Part shown: in pieces, positions 50,440-60,671 of the stretch | How the letters are laid out: each line of letters starts with the position of its first letter | How positions within the stretch are numbered: the stretch's first letter is position 1 | Origin: Oscillospiraceae bacterium | Lineage (GTDB): Bacteria > Bacillota > Clostridia > Oscillospirales > Oscillospiraceae | Reading direction: 5' to 3' | Assembly: GCA_017465625.1 (NCBI GenBank) | Contig: JAFTVV010000030.1 | Coordinates: forward strand, 83,092 to 147,091 | Length of the DNA: 64,000 bases | Translations under genes and position numbers: made by a program | The notes under the pieces: model-generated | What the model was told of the DNA's origin: nothing | Seen by the model: the letters and a program-made list of their open reading frames with translations, nothing else | Databases searched by the model: none

Positions 50440-53400
50440 ATGATCCATATGGCAATGGTCAAGGACCAAATGTTCGGCAAGACCATGCGTAAGAGCTACG
50501 CAAAGTACGACGAGATCTTGGAAATGCCCAATATGCTGAAAATCCAGAAGGACTCCTATCAGTGGTTCCTGGATGAAGGCCTCCGCGAGGTCTTTAAGGA
50601 TGTTGGCACCATTACCGATTTCTCCGGTAAGCTGGAGCTTTCTTTCTTAGATTACTCTATGGAAGACAAGCCCAAGTACACCATCAAGGAGTGCAAGGAG
50701 CGCGATGCGACCTATGCCCGTCCCATCAAGGTGAAGGTGCGCCTGCGTAATACCGAAACCGGTATTATTAAGGACAGCGACATCTTTATGGGTGATTTCC
50801 CCATTATGACCAACGGTGGTACGTTCGTGATTAACGGTGCAGAGCGTGTAATCGTCTCTCAGATTGTCCGTTCTCCCGGTATGTACTACGGTCACGAGGT
50901 GGACAAGGCAGACCAGCACACCTATACCGCAACCGTCATTCCCTACCGTGGCGCTTGGCTGGAGTACGAGACCGACACCTCCGATGTTTTCTGGGTGCGT
51001 ATCGACAAGAACCGCAAGCTGCCCATTACCAGTCTGATTCGCGCTTTGGGCGTGGATACAGATGAGAAGATTAAGGACCTGTTCGGCGACGATCCCAGAA
51101 TCCTTGCCACCATTGAAAAGGATACCTGCAAGACCCGTCCCGAAAGCTTGATGGAAATTTACCGTCGTCTGCGTCCCGGTGAGCCTCCCACGGTGGAGAC
51201 TGCTACTGCTCATCTGGAGGGTCTGCTGTTTGACGCCCACCGTTACGACGTCAGTGCCGTGGGTCGTTATAAGTTTAATAAGAAGATGGATATTGCCACC
51301 CGTCTGGCAGGCCAGGAAGTGGTAGAGCCCATTGCTGACCCGATGACCGGTGAAATTCTGGTGATGCCCGGCGAGATTATCTCCCGTGTGCAGGCCAGAG
51401 CCTTGTCTGACCGCGGCGTGAACGAAGCGGTGGTAAAGGTTGGCGATCAGAAGGTCAAGATCTTCTCCAACGGTATGGTGGATATGTCCAATTTTGTGGA
51501 CTTCGACCCCAAGCAGTACGGCATTAAGGAAAAGGTTTGCTTCCGCGTGCTGAAGGAAATGCTGGAAACCGTTCCTGCCGATGGCTGGGAGATGGCAATT
51601 GCCGCCCGTATGAACGAGCTGGTGCCCAAGCACATTGTTGCTGAGGATATTCTGGCTTCTATCAACTACCTCAACTGCGTTGCCACCGGCATCGGTGTGC
51701 CCGATGATATCGACCACCTGGGCAACCGTCGTCTGCGCTGTGTAGGCGAGCTGCTGCAGAATCAGTTCCGCATCGGCTTCAGCCGTTTGGATCGGGTAAT
51801 TCGTGAGCGTATGACCGTTCAGGATCTGGATGCGGTTACACCTCAGAGCCTGATCAATATCCGTCCTGTGACTGCGGTGATCAAGGAGTTCTTCGGCTCC
51901 AGCCCCCTGTCTCAGTTTATGGATCAGAACAACCCCCTGGCTGAGCTGACCCACAAGCGTCGTCTGTCCGCTTTGGGCCCCGGCGGTTTGAGCCGTGAGC
52001 GCACCTCCTTTGAAGTGCGTGATATTCACTATACCCATTATGGCCGTATGTGTCCCATCGAGACCCCCGAAGGTCCCAACATCGGTCTGATTAACTATCT
52101 GGCAACCTTTGCCAAGATCAACGAGTACGGCTTCGTGGAAGCACCCTACCGCAAGGTAGATAAGGCCACCGGCCGCGTGACCGATCAGGTGGACTATATG
52201 ACCGCCGACATCGAGGACGAGTTCTACGTCGGTCAGGCCAATGAGCCTCTGGACGAGAACGGTTGCCTGGCCAATGCCCGTATTACCTGCCGTCACCGCA
52301 ATGAAATCATCGAGGTAGACAGAGAAGTGATCGACTACATCGACGTCTCTCCCAGAATGATGATCTCCATTGCTACATCCTTCATTCCCTTCCTGCAGAA
52401 CGACGACGCAAACCGTGCCTTGATGGGCGCGAACATGCAGCGTCAGGCTGTGCCTCTGCTGACCACCGAGCCGCCCATCGTGGCTACCGGTATTGAGCAC
52501 GCTGCCGCTGTGGACTCCGAGGTTTGTGTGAAGGCTACCGGCGAAGGCACAGTAATGGCTGTTTCCGCCGACGAAATCACCGTCAAGTACGATGATGGCG
52601 ACGTGCAGACCTACACCCTGACCAAGTTTGCCCGTTCCAATGCAGGCACCTGCATCAACCAGCGCCCCATCGTTACCGTAGGCGAGCGTGTGCACGACCG
52701 TCAGATTATTGCGGACGGTCCTTCCTGCTCCGGCGGTGAGATTGCACTGGGTAAGAACGTGCTGATCGGCTTCGTCACCTGGGAAGGTTACAACTACGAG
52801 GACGCCATTTTGCTTAACGAGCGTCTTGTTCGTGAGGACGTCTTTACTTCCATCCACATTGAGGAGCACGAGGTAGAAGCCCGTGATACCAAGCTTGGAC
52901 CGGAAGAGATCACTCGTGATATTTCCAACGTGGGCGAGGATGCCCTGAAGGATTTGGACGAAAACGGCATTATCCGCATCGGTGCTGAAGTGCACGCCGG
53001 TGATTACCTGGTCGGTAAGGTGACCCCCAAGGGCGAAACCGAGCTGACCCCCGAAGAGCGCCTGCTGCGTGCCATCTTCGGTGAGAAGGCAAGAGAAGTC
53101 CGTGATACCTCTTTGAAGGTGCCCCACGGTGAAAGCGGTATTGTTGTGGACGTCAAGGTGTTCACCAAGGAAAATTCCGACGATCTGGCACCTGGTGTGA
53201 CCAAGTCTGTCCGTGTTTACATTGCCCAGAAGCGTAAAATCTCCGTGGGCGATAAGATGGCCGGCCGTCACGGTAACAAGGGCGTTGTTTCCCGCGTCCT
53301 GCCGGAAGAGGATATGCCCTTCCTGCCCGACGGTACACCTCTGGATGTGGTGCTGAACCCCCTGGGCGTGCCTTCCCGTATGAACATCGGTCAGGTTTTG

Positions 53401-54111
53401 GAAGTCCACTTGGGTTATGCCGCCAAGGCACTGGGCTGGAAGGTTGCCACCCCGGTGTTCGACGGTGCAAACGAGAAGGATATTCGCGACACCCTGACTT
53501 TGGCAGGTCTGCGTGAGGACGGCAAGACCGTTCTGTACGATGGCCGCACCGGTGAGCCCTTCGATAACCTGGTTACCGTTGGCTACCCCTACTACCTGAA
53601 GCTTCACCATCTGGTTGATGATAAGATTCACGCCCGTTCCACCGGTCCGTACGCACTGGTTACCCAGCAGCCCTTGGGCGGCAAGGCTCAGTTCGGCGGT
53701 CAGCGTTTCGGTGAAATGGAAGTTTGGGCGCTGGAAGCTTACGGCGCTGCTTACACCCTGCAGGAAATCCTGACGGTCAAGTCCGACGACGTGACCGGTC
53801 GTGTGAAGACCTACGAAGCCATTGTAAAGGGCAGCAACATTCCCACCCCCGGTGTGCCTGAATCCTTCAAGGTTTTGGTGAAGGAACTGCAGGCTCTGTG
53901 TCTGGACATCCGTGTGCTGGATGAGCAGGGCAACGAGATTGAACTGAAGGACGAGGATGAGGACGACGATCTGATCTACACCGAAATCCCCAACAGCCAG
54001 CTGATTGTAGATGCCGATGAGGTATTGGGCAACGGCTTTGTGGTGGATGAAGGCAGTCCTGACGACATTATGAACATCGGCGACGATGATGACGCCGATT
54101 ACGAAGATTAA
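50440..54111 (+). CDS. rpoB: RNA polymerase subunit beta
   Basis: Catalytic-core subunit of RNA polymerase, about 1223 residues. The rifampicin-binding region ([16 protein letters not shown], about residue 487, followed by [14 protein letters not shown]) has the sensitive-type residues. Other marks are the fork-loop [11 protein letters not shown]-like segment ([20 protein letters not shown]) and [13 protein letters not shown] near the C-terminus, before the acidic tail EDEDDD and DDDDADYED. The start is uncertain: ATG 50440 has AAGG 5 bases upstream, while ATGs at 50449 and 50455 are alternatives. rplJ and rplL are not upstream; instead it has its own promoter. rpoC follows after 13 bases. 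Confidence 0.98.
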   Translation: MIHMAMVKDQMFGKTMRKSYAKYDEILEMPNMLKIQKDSYQWFLDEGLREVFKDVGTITDFSGKLELSFLDYSMEDKPKYTIKECKERDATYARPIKVKVRLRNTETGIIKDSDIFMGDFPIMTNGGTFVINGAERVIVSQIVRSPGMYYGHEVDKADQHTYTATVIPYRGAWLEYETDTSDVFWVRIDKNRKLPITSLIRALGVDTDEKIKDLFGDDPRILATIEKDTCKTRPESLMEIYRRLRPGEPPTVETATAHLEGLLFDAHRYDVSAVGRYKFNKKMDIATRLAGQEVVEPIADPMTGEILVMPGEIISRVQARALSDRGVNEAVVKVGDQKVKIFSNGMVDMSNFVDFDPKQYGIKEKVCFRVLKEMLETVPADGWEMAIAARMNELVPKHIVAEDILASINYLNCVATGIGVPDDIDHLGNRRLRCVGELLQNQFRIGFSRLDRVIRERMTVQDLDAVTPQSLINIRPVTAVIKEFFGSSPLSQFMDQNNPLAELTHKRRLSALGPGGLSRERTSFEVRDIHYTHYGRMCPIETPEGPNIGLINYLATFAKINEYGFVEAPYRKVDKATGRVTDQVDYMTADIEDEFYVGQANEPLDENGCLANARITCRHRNEIIEVDREVIDYIDVSPRMMISIATSFIPFLQNDDANRALMGANMQRQAVPLLTTEPPIVATGIEHAAAVDSEVCVKATGEGTVMAVSADEITVKYDDGDVQTYTLTKFARSNAGTCINQRPIVTVGERVHDRQIIADGPSCSGGEIALGKNVLIGFVTWEGYNYEDAILLNERLVREDVFTSIHIEEHEVEARDTKLGPEEITRDISNVGEDALKDLDENGIIRIGAEVHAGDYLVGKVTPKGETELTPEERLLRAIFGEKAREVRDTSLKVPHGESGIVVDVKVFTKENSDDLAPGVTKSVRVYIAQKRKISVGDKMAGRHGNKGVVSRVLPEEDMPFLPDGTPLDVVLNPLGVPSRMNIGQVLEVHLGYAAKALGWKVATPVFDGANEKDIRDTLTLAGLREDGKTVLYDGRTGEPFDNLVTVGYPYYLKLHHLVDDKIHARSTGPYALVTQQPLGGKAQFGGQRFGEMEVWALEAYGAAYTLQEILTVKSDDVTGRVKTYEAIVKGSNIPTPGVPESFKVLVKELQALCLDIRVLDEQGNEIELKDEDEDDDLIYTEIPNSQLIVDADEVLGNGFVVDEGSPDDIMNIGDDDDADYED

Positions 54112-54124
54112 GGAGGCGATATTA

Positions 54125-57100
54125 ATGGCAGATGCAACATTTGATGCAATTAAAATTGGTATTGCTTCGCCGGAAATGATCCGGGGATGGTCTTTTGGCG
54201 AGGTTCTGAAGCCTGAGACCATTAACTACCGTACCTTAAAGCCTGAACGGGATGGCTTGTACTGCGAAAAGATTTTCGGACCGACCAAGGACTGGGAATG
54301 TCACTGCGGCAAGTATAAGAAGATCAAGTTCAAGGGCAAGATTTGTGACCGCTGCGGCGTGGAAGTGACCAAAGCAAAGGTTCGTAGAGAACGGATGGGT
54401 CACATTGAGCTGGCCGCCCCCTGCAGCCACATTTGGTACTTCAAGGGTATTCCCTCCCGGATGGGTCTGATTTTGGATATCAGCCCCAAGGTTCTGGAGA
54501 AGGTGCTGTACTTTGCAGCATATATCGTGACCGATCCCGGTGACACCCCTCTGACACAGAATCAGGTGCTCTCCGAAAAGGAATACAGAGATTGGCGCGA
54601 AAAGTATGAAGACGACTTCAAGGCCGGTATGGGTGCTGAGGCCGTCAAGGAATTGCTGGAAAAGATTGATTTGGATGAGCTGTCTGAGCAGCTGCGCGCA
54701 GAGATGAAGGTTGCTTCTTCTCAGAAGAAGCTGCGTATTGTCAAGCGCCTGGAGGTTGTGGAAGCCTTCCGGGAATCCGGCAATAAGCCCAGCTGGATGG
54801 TGATGGACGCATTGCCCGTCATTCCGCCCGATATTCGCCCCATGATTCAGTTGGACGGCGGCCGTTTTGCCACCTCCGACCTGAACGATTTGTACCGCCG
54901 CGTTATTAACCGTAACAACCATCTGAAGAGACTGATTCAGCTTCACGCACCCGACATCATTGTGCGCAATGAGAAGCGTATGCTGCAGGAAGCAGTGGAC
55001 GCGCTGATCGACAATGGCCGTCGCGGCCGTGCGGTCACCGGTGCCAACAACAGAGCACTGAAGTCCCTGTCCGATATGCTCAAGGGCAAGCAGGGTCGTT
55101 TCCGTCAGAACCTGCTGGGTAAGCGTGTTGACTACTCCGGCCGTTCCGTTATCGTTGTCGGTCCGGAACTGAAGCTGTATCAGTGCGGCGTGCCCAAGGA
55201 AATGGCCATTGAGCTGTTCCGTCCCTTCGTGATGAAGAAGCTGGTTTCCGACGGCTTGGCAAGCAACATCAAGTCCGCAAAGAAGATGATCGACAAGGGC
55301 ATTACCGAAGTTTGGGATGCGCTGGACGAAATCATCAAGGACCGTCCTGTAATGCTGAACCGTGCACCTACATTGCACCGGTTGGGTATTCAGGCCTTTG
55401 AGCCGATTCTGGTTGAGGGTCGTGCACTGAAGCTGCATCCCCTGTGCTGTACCGCATTTAACGCCGACTTCGACGGTGACCAGATGGCTATTCACGTACC
55501 TCTGTCCGCAGAGGCACAGGCAGAAGCCAGAATGCTGATGCTGTCTGCCAACAACCTGCTCCGTCCGCAGGACGGCAAGCCTGTTACCGTGCCGACTCAG
55601 GATATGATTTTGGGTGCTTACTACCTGACCTATACCCGTTTGGGCAAGGCCGAGAAGGGTGCCGAGAATGTATTCGTGGTGGACGCAGGCGAGACCGATC
55701 TGCCTGTAGAACAGATTGTGGATGCAGACGAGTTTGTTGCAGCCAACAAGAAGGCAAAGGCCGAGGGCAAGAAGCAGGCTTCTTTCCGTCCCTTGCTGAA
55801 CTACTCCTCTGTGGATGAGGCCATTGCCGCCTATGCCGACGGTGATGTGGGTCTGCACGCACCGATTCGTGTGCGCTACACCAAGGAAGTGGACGGCGTT
55901 AAGAGCAGCAAGATCATCAATGCCACTGTTGGCCGCCTGATCTATAACGAGCCGATTCCCCAGGATCTGGGCTTTGTGAATCGTACCGATCCTGCAAAGG
56001 CGTTCGACCTGGAAGTAGACTTCCTGGTGGGCAAGAAGCAGCTGGGCAAGATCATCGACAAGTGTATCCGCAAGCACGGCTTCACCATTGCTACTGAGAT
56101 GCTGGACCGCATCAAGTCTTTGGGCTATAAGTTCTCCACCAAGGGCGCTATCTCTGTATCCATTGCGGATATGGTGGTGCCTGAGATCAAGCATCAGCTG
56201 GTTCATGAAGCAGAGCAGAAGGTGCTGGAGATTGAAAACTTCTACCGTCAGGGCTTCATCACCAACGACGAGCGTTATCGTCTGGTGGTTCAGCAGTGGG
56301 AGAAGACCACTGCCGATGTTACCGGCGCTCTGCAGGGCAACCTGGACGAGTTCAACCCCATCTATATGATGGCGGACTCCGGTGCCCGTGGCTCTATGGC
56401 TCAGATTCGTCAGCTGGCCGGTATGCGTGGCTTGATGGCCGATACCGCCGGTCGTACCATCGAAATCCCTGTTAAGGCAAACTTCCGTGAAGGTCTGTCT
56501 GTACTGGAATACTTCATTTCCAGTAGAGGTGCCCGTAAGGGTATGACCGATACCGCTCTGCGTACCGCTGACTCCGGTTACCTGACCCGTCGTATGGTGG
56601 ACGTTTCTCAGGAAGTGATCATCCGTGAGCACAACTGTAATACCACCAACGGTATTTGGGTTGGCGCGGTGATGCAGAATAACGATGTGATTGACACTTT
56701 CGGCAACCGTATTCGTGGCCGTTATCCCGTCAATGATGTGCTGGATCCCGTTACCGGTGAGCTGCTGCACTCCAAGGACGTGATGATGATGCCCGAGGAT
56801 GCACAGAAGTTTGAAGATCACGGCATCAACAAGATTTATATTCGTACCGTGCTGGGCTGCCGCGCAAGAAGCGGTGTATGTGCCCGTTGCTACGGTATGA
56901 ACCTGGCTACTTCCAAGGAAGTGGATCTGGGTGAAGCAGTCGGTATCATTGCCGCACAGTCCATCGGTGAGCCCGGTACACAGCTGACCATGCGTACCTT
57001 CCACTCCGGTGGTGTTGCAGGTGACGATATTACACAGGGTCTGCCCAGAGTTGAAGAACTGTTTGAATCCCGTCGTCCCAAGAAGATGGCACAGATCTCC

Positions 57101-57820
57101 GAGATCACCGGTGTTGTCTCCATTGACGATACCCACCGTTCTGCTCAGCGTGATATCACCATCACTGCCGAGGACGGCGAGGTTAAGGTATATCAGGTGC
57201 CCTACTCTGTAGGTCTGAAGGTTGCCCACGGCAAGACGGTGCGCAAGGGCGAGCCCATCACCGACGGTGCGCTGTATCCCCAGGATGTTCTGCGCATTTC
57301 CGGCGTAGAGGCTGTTCAGGATTACCTGGTGCAGTCTGTTCAGGCGGTGTACCGTCAGCAAGGCGTTGAAATCAACGACAAGCACATTGAGGTCATTATC
57401 CGTCAGATGATGCGCAAGACCCGTGTGGAAGAGCCCGGTGACAGCAACCTGTTGGTTGGCACTGTGGTGGACAACTTCGTATTTGAAGATGCCAACGCAG
57501 AGGTGCAGGCACGCATTGACGCTGGCGAGACCGAGTTGCAGCTTGCAACCGGTTCTGCAGTGCTGATGGGTATTACCAAGGCTTCTCTGGCTACCGACTC
57601 CTTCCTGTCTGCCGCATCCTTCCAGGAAACCACCAAGGTTCTGACCGATGCCGCAATCAAGGGCAAGGTGGACCGTCTGGTAGGTCTGAAGGAGAACGTC
57701 ATCATCGGTAAGCTGATTCCTGCAGGCTCCGGCCTGATGGCTTATCGGGATTTTGAGCCCGGTGTTACCCCCGCTTCCCGCACTGCCGGCGTATCCGAGC
57801 AGAATGTTGAGGAATTTTAA
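54125..57820 (+). CDS. rpoC: RNA polymerase subunit beta-prime
   Basis: Second catalytic subunit, 1231 residues. It has the N-terminal zinc site with [19 protein letters not shown] (about residues 59-79), the active-site magnesium motif [15 protein letters not shown] (about residue 446), the bridge-helix and trigger-loop region with TAIDTALRTA-like [17 protein letters not shown], and the second zinc site [18 protein letters not shown] lies 8 bases before the ATG at 54125; a longer frame overlaps rpoB and is not needed. The downstream hairpin at 57828-57859 ends the operon, with no ribosomal L7Ae-type gene or rpsL following. Confidence 0.98.
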   Translation: MADATFDAIKIGIASPEMIRGWSFGEVLKPETINYRTLKPERDGLYCEKIFGPTKDWECHCGKYKKIKFKGKICDRCGVEVTKAKVRRERMGHIELAAPCSHIWYFKGIPSRMGLILDISPKVLEKVLYFAAYIVTDPGDTPLTQNQVLSEKEYRDWREKYEDDFKAGMGAEAVKELLEKIDLDELSEQLRAEMKVASSQKKLRIVKRLEVVEAFRESGNKPSWMVMDALPVIPPDIRPMIQLDGGRFATSDLNDLYRRVINRNNHLKRLIQLHAPDIIVRNEKRMLQEAVDALIDNGRRGRAVTGANNRALKSLSDMLKGKQGRFRQNLLGKRVDYSGRSVIVVGPELKLYQCGVPKEMAIELFRPFVMKKLVSDGLASNIKSAKKMIDKGITEVWDALDEIIKDRPVMLNRAPTLHRLGIQAFEPILVEGRALKLHPLCCTAFNADFDGDQMAIHVPLSAEAQAEARMLMLSANNLLRPQDGKPVTVPTQDMILGAYYLTYTRLGKAEKGAENVFVVDAGETDLPVEQIVDADEFVAANKKAKAEGKKQASFRPLLNYSSVDEAIAAYADGDVGLHAPIRVRYTKEVDGVKSSKIINATVGRLIYNEPIPQDLGFVNRTDPAKAFDLEVDFLVGKKQLGKIIDKCIRKHGFTIATEMLDRIKSLGYKFSTKGAISVSIADMVVPEIKHQLVHEAEQKVLEIENFYRQGFITNDERYRLVVQQWEKTTADVTGALQGNLDEFNPIYMMADSGARGSMAQIRQLAGMRGLMADTAGRTIEIPVKANFREGLSVLEYFISSRGARKGMTDTALRTADSGYLTRRMVDVSQEVIIREHNCNTTNGIWVGAVMQNNDVIDTFGNRIRGRYPVNDVLDPVTGELLHSKDVMMMPEDAQKFEDHGINKIYIRTVLGCRARSGVCARCYGMNLATSKEVDLGEAVGIIAAQSIGEPGTQLTMRTFHSGGVAGDDITQGLPRVEELFESRRPKKMAQISEITGVVSIDDTHRSAQRDITITAEDGEVKVYQVPYSVGLKVAHGKTVRKGEPITDGALYPQDVLRISGVEAVQDYLVQSVQAVYRQQGVEINDKHIEVIIRQMMRKTRVEEPGDSNLLVGTVVDNFVFEDANAEVQARIDAGETELQLATGSAVLMGITKASLATDSFLSAASFQETTKVLTDAAIKGKVDRLVGLKENVIIGKLIPAGSGLMAYRDFEPGVTPASRTAGVSEQNVEEF

Positions 57821-57827
57821 ATAGTAA

Positions 57828-57859
57828 AGACGGTGCAGTAAAGATTTACTGCACCGTCT
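57828..57859 (+). terminator. Hairpin terminator after rpoC
   Basis: 15-bp arms AGACGGTGCAGTAAA / TTTACTGCACCGTCT, only two bases between, with a weak T tract after. Good as a hairpin, moderate as an intrinsic terminator. Confidence 0.65.
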
Positions 57860-57926
57860 ATTACGTTTGAATATTATTCTTGAAAAATGAAAAAATATTA
57901 CGTAAAATAGGGGAGAGGTGATGGCT

Positions 57927-58583
57927 ATGTTTGAAGGCTACAGTCCGGAAACGGTGGATTTTTTGTGGGGCATTCGGCTCAATAACAATCGGGAGTGGTT
58001 TTTGGAACATAAAAACGACTACGTGGAGAAGCTGTATGAGCCCACCAAGGCACTGGGTAAAGATATTTTTGAAAAAATCGCGTCGAAAAAAACCGGCACA
58101 CTGGTGAAAGTGAGCCGTATTTATCGGGATGCACGGATGCATCATCCTGTGCCCTATAAGGAGAGCCTTTGGATTTGTGTGCGGCAGGATGTGCAGTGGT
58201 GGGGAGAAAATCCCTGTTTGTACTTTGAGATCAATCCGGAGGGTGTGCATTACGGCTTTTTCTTCTGGAAGCCTTCCGTAGCGGTGCTGAATGATATTCG
58301 TGCCGATATTGCCGCAAATCCCAAGGAATTTTTGAAGCTGATCAAAAAGGTGGAAAAGGCCACCGGTCTGAAAATCGAAGCGGAGTGCTATAAGCGCCCT
58401 AAGCCTTGCGATGATCCTGCCATTGCACCCTATTTTGCGTGGAAAGAGCAAATCGGCTGTGTGGTACGGGAGGATTTCAGCGAGCAGACCTTCGGGCCGC
58501 AGTTGGGAGAGCGGGTCATTGCCCTGATGAAAAATCTGATGCCCCTGTACGACTATTTCACCAAATTCTGCAATCGGGAATAA
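57927..58583 (+). CDS. DUF2461-family protein
   Basis: Conserved cytoplasmic protein of unknown function, 218 residues. The DUF2461 pattern is clear: a start with YSPETVDFLWGIRLNNNREWF, then HKNDYVEKLYEPTKAL, VSRIYRDARMHHPVPYKESL (about residues 65-84), and FEINPEGVHYGFFFWKP (about residue 100). AGAGG lies 8 bases before the ATG at 57927, preferred over ATG 57921 and GTG 57918. It stands alone between rpoC and a palindrome-rich gap. No reaction is known for the family. Confidence 0.88.
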   Translation: MFEGYSPETVDFLWGIRLNNNREWFLEHKNDYVEKLYEPTKALGKDIFEKIASKKTGTLVKVSRIYRDARMHHPVPYKESLWICVRQDVQWWGENPCLYFEINPEGVHYGFFFWKPSVAVLNDIRADIAANPKEFLKLIKKVEKATGLKIEAECYKRPKPCDDPAIAPYFAWKEQIGCVVREDFSEQTFGPQLGERVIALMKNLMPLYDYFTKFCNRE

Positions 58584-58601
58584 GCTTCCGGTACTATGTA
58601 C

Positions 58602-58692
58602 AGACAGAAATAAGACCTTTGATTTTTCAAAGATGAGAAAATGTGTACTGCATTTTCTGATTTCTGTCTGCTTCGTATCTTTCCGGAGATAC
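58602..58692. repeat. Three-way-junction-like intergenic element
   Basis: Outer arms AGACAGAAAT / ATTTCTGTCT (58602-58611, 58660-58669) enclose two hairpins: CTTTGA/TCAAAG (58617-58632) and AGAAAATG/CATTTTCT (58636-58658). A further hairpin GTATCT-ttccgg-AGATAC follows (58675-58692). It could be a folded RNA or a small mobile repeat. Confidence 0.5.
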
Positions 58693-58808
58693 ACTTGACA
58701 AAGAATCATACATTCAAAAACTGTCGTCACATTTTTAAACGTGTTTGTCTTTGTCCAAAGATAGTATGTGCCCTGCAAAAATTTTTATACAAAAAATCCC
58801 CAAGCCGT

Positions 58809-58875
58809 TGAACTGCACCCCATTTGTTAGACAAGTATGATATAATACTTGTACTAAGAAATGGGGTGCAGTTCA
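58809..58875. repeat. 67-bp near-perfect inverted repeat, IS-end-like
   Basis: 17-bp terminal arms TGAACTGCACCCCATTT / AAATGGGGTGCAGTTCA, continuing inward through TTAG/CTAA to ACAAGTAT / ATACTTGT around a 6-base centre with TATAAT at 58841-58846. The ends resemble terminal repeats of IS3/IS150-group elements (TGAACTGC-CCCC-GTTAGACA). No transposase is present. Confidence 0.6.
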
Positions 58876-58899
58876 CACACATTCCACGGGCATTTTACA

Positions 58900-59217
58900 T
58901 TAAAAAACAAGCTGAACTAAAAGCATATAAAGTACCGTGCCCACGCCAATGCTCAGCAGACTGTTTCGCTTCCAGATGTGCAGCAGCGCCACGACTGTAC
59001 AGCCGATCAGCTCCGGCAAACCGTGGGGATAGACGCTGGGGCGGATGTCCTTCATACAGTATACCACCAGCATACCGATAATCGCACAGGGGAGGGCTCT
59101 GCCTAAACGGAGCACTGCCGCAGGAGGTTCTTTCTTGCCGCTGAAAAGCAAAAAGGGCACGAAACGGGTAGCGGCAGTGGTCAGCGCAATGACGATAATC
59201 ATCCAAATATCATGCAT
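58900..59217 (-). CDS. azlD: Branched-chain amino acid exporter subunit AzlD
   Basis: Small membrane partner of AzlC, 105 residues with three to four hydrophobic segments. It has the family pattern ALTTAATRFVPFLLF near the start and PCAIIGMLVVYCMKD mid-chain. AzlCD exports branched-chain amino acids (and toxic analogues). GGAGGG lies 6 bases before the ATG. It overlaps the end of azlC by 8 bases, so the two are translated together. A 67-bp inverted repeat lies directly beyond its stop and may end transcription. Confidence 0.88.
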   Translation of the reverse strand: MHDIWMIIVIALTTAATRFVPFLLFSGKKEPPAAVLRLGRALPCAIIGMLVVYCMKDIRPSVYPHGLPELIGCTVVALLHIWKRNSLLSIGVGTVLYMLLVQLVF

Positions 59218-59902
59218 TGGAGTCCCTCCTTCCGGTCTTGGGGGAGAGCGTCAAAAGCAGGGCAATGAGCACCATCGCAGGAATGAGAAAAAATTCAGAG
59301 CCGAAGAGCAGCAGAGACACAAAGGTGGCGCATACGCCCACCATTGCAGGGAAATGGTCTTTGTTGGTGAGCCAGCGATCCACAAACATGGTAACAAACA
59401 GGGCGGTCAGCACAAATTCGATGCCCTCATAGTTGATGGGAATAAACTGACCGACCAGCGCGCCCAAAGTACAGCCTGTAATCCAGTAGATGTGATCCAG
59501 CACGGATACTGTAAAGCAGTAGCTGTGACGGGACATCCCCTCCGGAGGCTCATTTTGGGTCACCAGAGAGTAGGTTTCGTCGGTCAGGGCGAAAATCAGA
59601 TAAGGCTTTTTCTTTCCAGTGCCCTTGTATTTCTCCAAAAGAGAGATGCCGTAAAACAGATGCCGTGCGTTTACGAGTAACGTGGCAATGGCGGCACTGA
59701 GCAGACCGCTGCTGTTTGCCAGCAGGCTGACTGCCAGATACTGCCCGGAGCCGGCAAAAACAAAAATACTCATTGCCAATGCCCACAAAACGCCATACCC
59801 GCTTTCGGTTAATAAAATGCCAAAGCCCATACCCAGAAACAGATATCCGGTGAGTACCGGAACGGTATCCAGGAATACGGCTTTCAAATGTTTCTTTCTC
59901 AT
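59210..59902 (-). CDS. azlC: Branched-chain amino acid exporter subunit AzlC
   Basis: Larger membrane subunit of the AzlCD exporter, 230 residues with about five to six hydrophobic segments. Family marks are FLGMGFGILLTESGYG, FVFAGSGQYLAVSLLA (about residues 47-62) and LLVNARHLFYGISLL (about residues 75-90). AAGGAG precedes the ATG. It is the first gene of a two-gene minus-strand operon with a promoter at 59932-59960 and is divergent from the flavin-reductase-like gene. Confidence 0.92.
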   Translation of the reverse strand: MRKKHLKAVFLDTVPVLTGYLFLGMGFGILLTESGYGVLWALAMSIFVFAGSGQYLAVSLLANSSGLLSAAIATLLVNARHLFYGISLLEKYKGTGKKKPYLIFALTDETYSLVTQNEPPEGMSRHSYCFTVSVLDHIYWITGCTLGALVGQFIPINYEGIEFVLTALFVTMFVDRWLTNKDHFPAMVGVCATFVSLLLFGSEFFLIPAMVLIALLLTLSPKTGRRDSNA

Positions 59903-59931
59903 TGCTGCTCCTTTGTGGTTGATGTTCTTGC

Positions 59932-59960
59932 ATTATAAGACGGGAGTAGTGAGAAGTCAA
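59932..59960 (-). promoter_or_regulatory. Promoter of azlC-azlD
   Basis: Minus-strand TTGACT (59955-59960), 17 bases, TATAAT (59932-59937), about 30 bases before azlC. Confidence 0.75.
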
Positions 59961-59978
59961 TACAACGACAACTTTTTC

Positions 59979-60007
59979 TTGCAAACCGATGGGGGGTAGG
60001 TTAGAAT
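59979..60007 (+). promoter_or_regulatory. Promoter of flavin-reductase-like gene
   Basis: TTGCAA (59979-59984), 17 bases, TAGAAT (60002-60007), about 30 bases before the start. A perfect TATAAT at 60018-60023 is too close to the ribosome site to be the functional -10. Confidence 0.45.
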
Positions 60008-60037
60008 AATACTATATTATAATAAGGAGGCAACAAA

Positions 60038-60562
60038 ATGAAAAAATACATCAACATTTGGGAATACGCAGGCCACATTTTGGAGGCAACCGATAAGGGT
60101 GTTTTGATGACGACTGCTGCCGACGGTGAGACTGATACAATGGCCATCGGCTGGGGCACGATGGGAAACCAGTGGCATAAACCCATGTACATTGCCTTTG
60201 TGCGCCGCAGCCGTCATACGAAGGAGCTACTGGATAAAAGCGGAGAATTCACAGTCAACATCCCCTGGGGGGAGTACGATCACTCCATTATCGGTTATTG
60301 CGGCACGAAGTCCGGACGGGATGTGGATAAATTCAAGGAACTGGGCTTGGAAACAGTACCGGGAGAAACGGTTGCCGCACCTGCCATTCGCCAGCTTCCG
60401 CTGACACTGGAATGCAAGGTAATCTACAAGCAGGAGCAGGATATAGACGCCATCAACGAGGAAAACAGAAAACGTTACTATAATCCTGAAAGTCCCCGGG
60501 ATTGCGAGGATTACCACACCGCATACTACGGCGAAATTACTGCCGCCTATATTTTGGAATAA
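60038..60562 (+). CDS. Flavin reductase-like FMN-binding protein
   Basis: 174-residue protein of the flavin reductase-like/FMN-binding split-barrel family. It has KGVLMTTAADGETDTMAIGWG at the start (about residues 20-40), IAFVRRSRHTKELLDKSGEFTVNIP (about residues 52-76, with the usual R/H/T pattern), and a C-terminal region ending AYYGEITAAYIL. Such proteins bind FMN and reduce flavin or, as flavoredoxins, carry electrons in anaerobes. AAGGAGG lies 7 bases before the ATG. It is monocistronic with a terminator at 60578-60605. Confidence 0.85.
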   Translation: MKKYINIWEYAGHILEATDKGVLMTTAADGETDTMAIGWGTMGNQWHKPMYIAFVRRSRHTKELLDKSGEFTVNIPWGEYDHSIIGYCGTKSGRDVDKFKELGLETVPGETVAAPAIRQLPLTLECKVIYKQEQDIDAINEENRKRYYNPESPRDCEDYHTAYYGEITAAYILE

Positions 60563-60577
60563 CCTGAAAAGGACACG

Positions 60578-60605
60578 AAAAGGGCACGTTCAGTGCCCTT
60601 TTTGC
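60578..60605 (+). terminator. Terminator of flavin-reductase-like gene
   Basis: Arms AAAAGGGCAC / GTGCCCTTTT with a 5-base loop and a T-run. Confidence 0.85.
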
Positions 60606-60610
60606 AATGG

Positions 60611-60639
60611 TTGACGAAAAACGAAAAAAATGGTATACT
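60611..60639 (+). promoter_or_regulatory. Promoter of ABC exporter gene
   Basis: TTGACG (60611-60616), 17 bases, TATACT (60634-60639), about 32 bases before the start. Confidence 0.7.
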
Positions 60640-60671
60640 GCAAATATCGATAAAATGAGGAGGTGTGCCCA

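Noticed and set aside
50647-54222. Very long open frame on the strand opposite rpoB (and another opposite rpoC, 54236-57385)
   Set aside because: Low-complexity shadow protein caused by strong codon bias in rpoB and rpoC; no ribosome site or family resemblance.
58809-58875. Functional insertion sequence
   Set aside because: No transposase frame within or beside the inverted repeat; only the ends remain.
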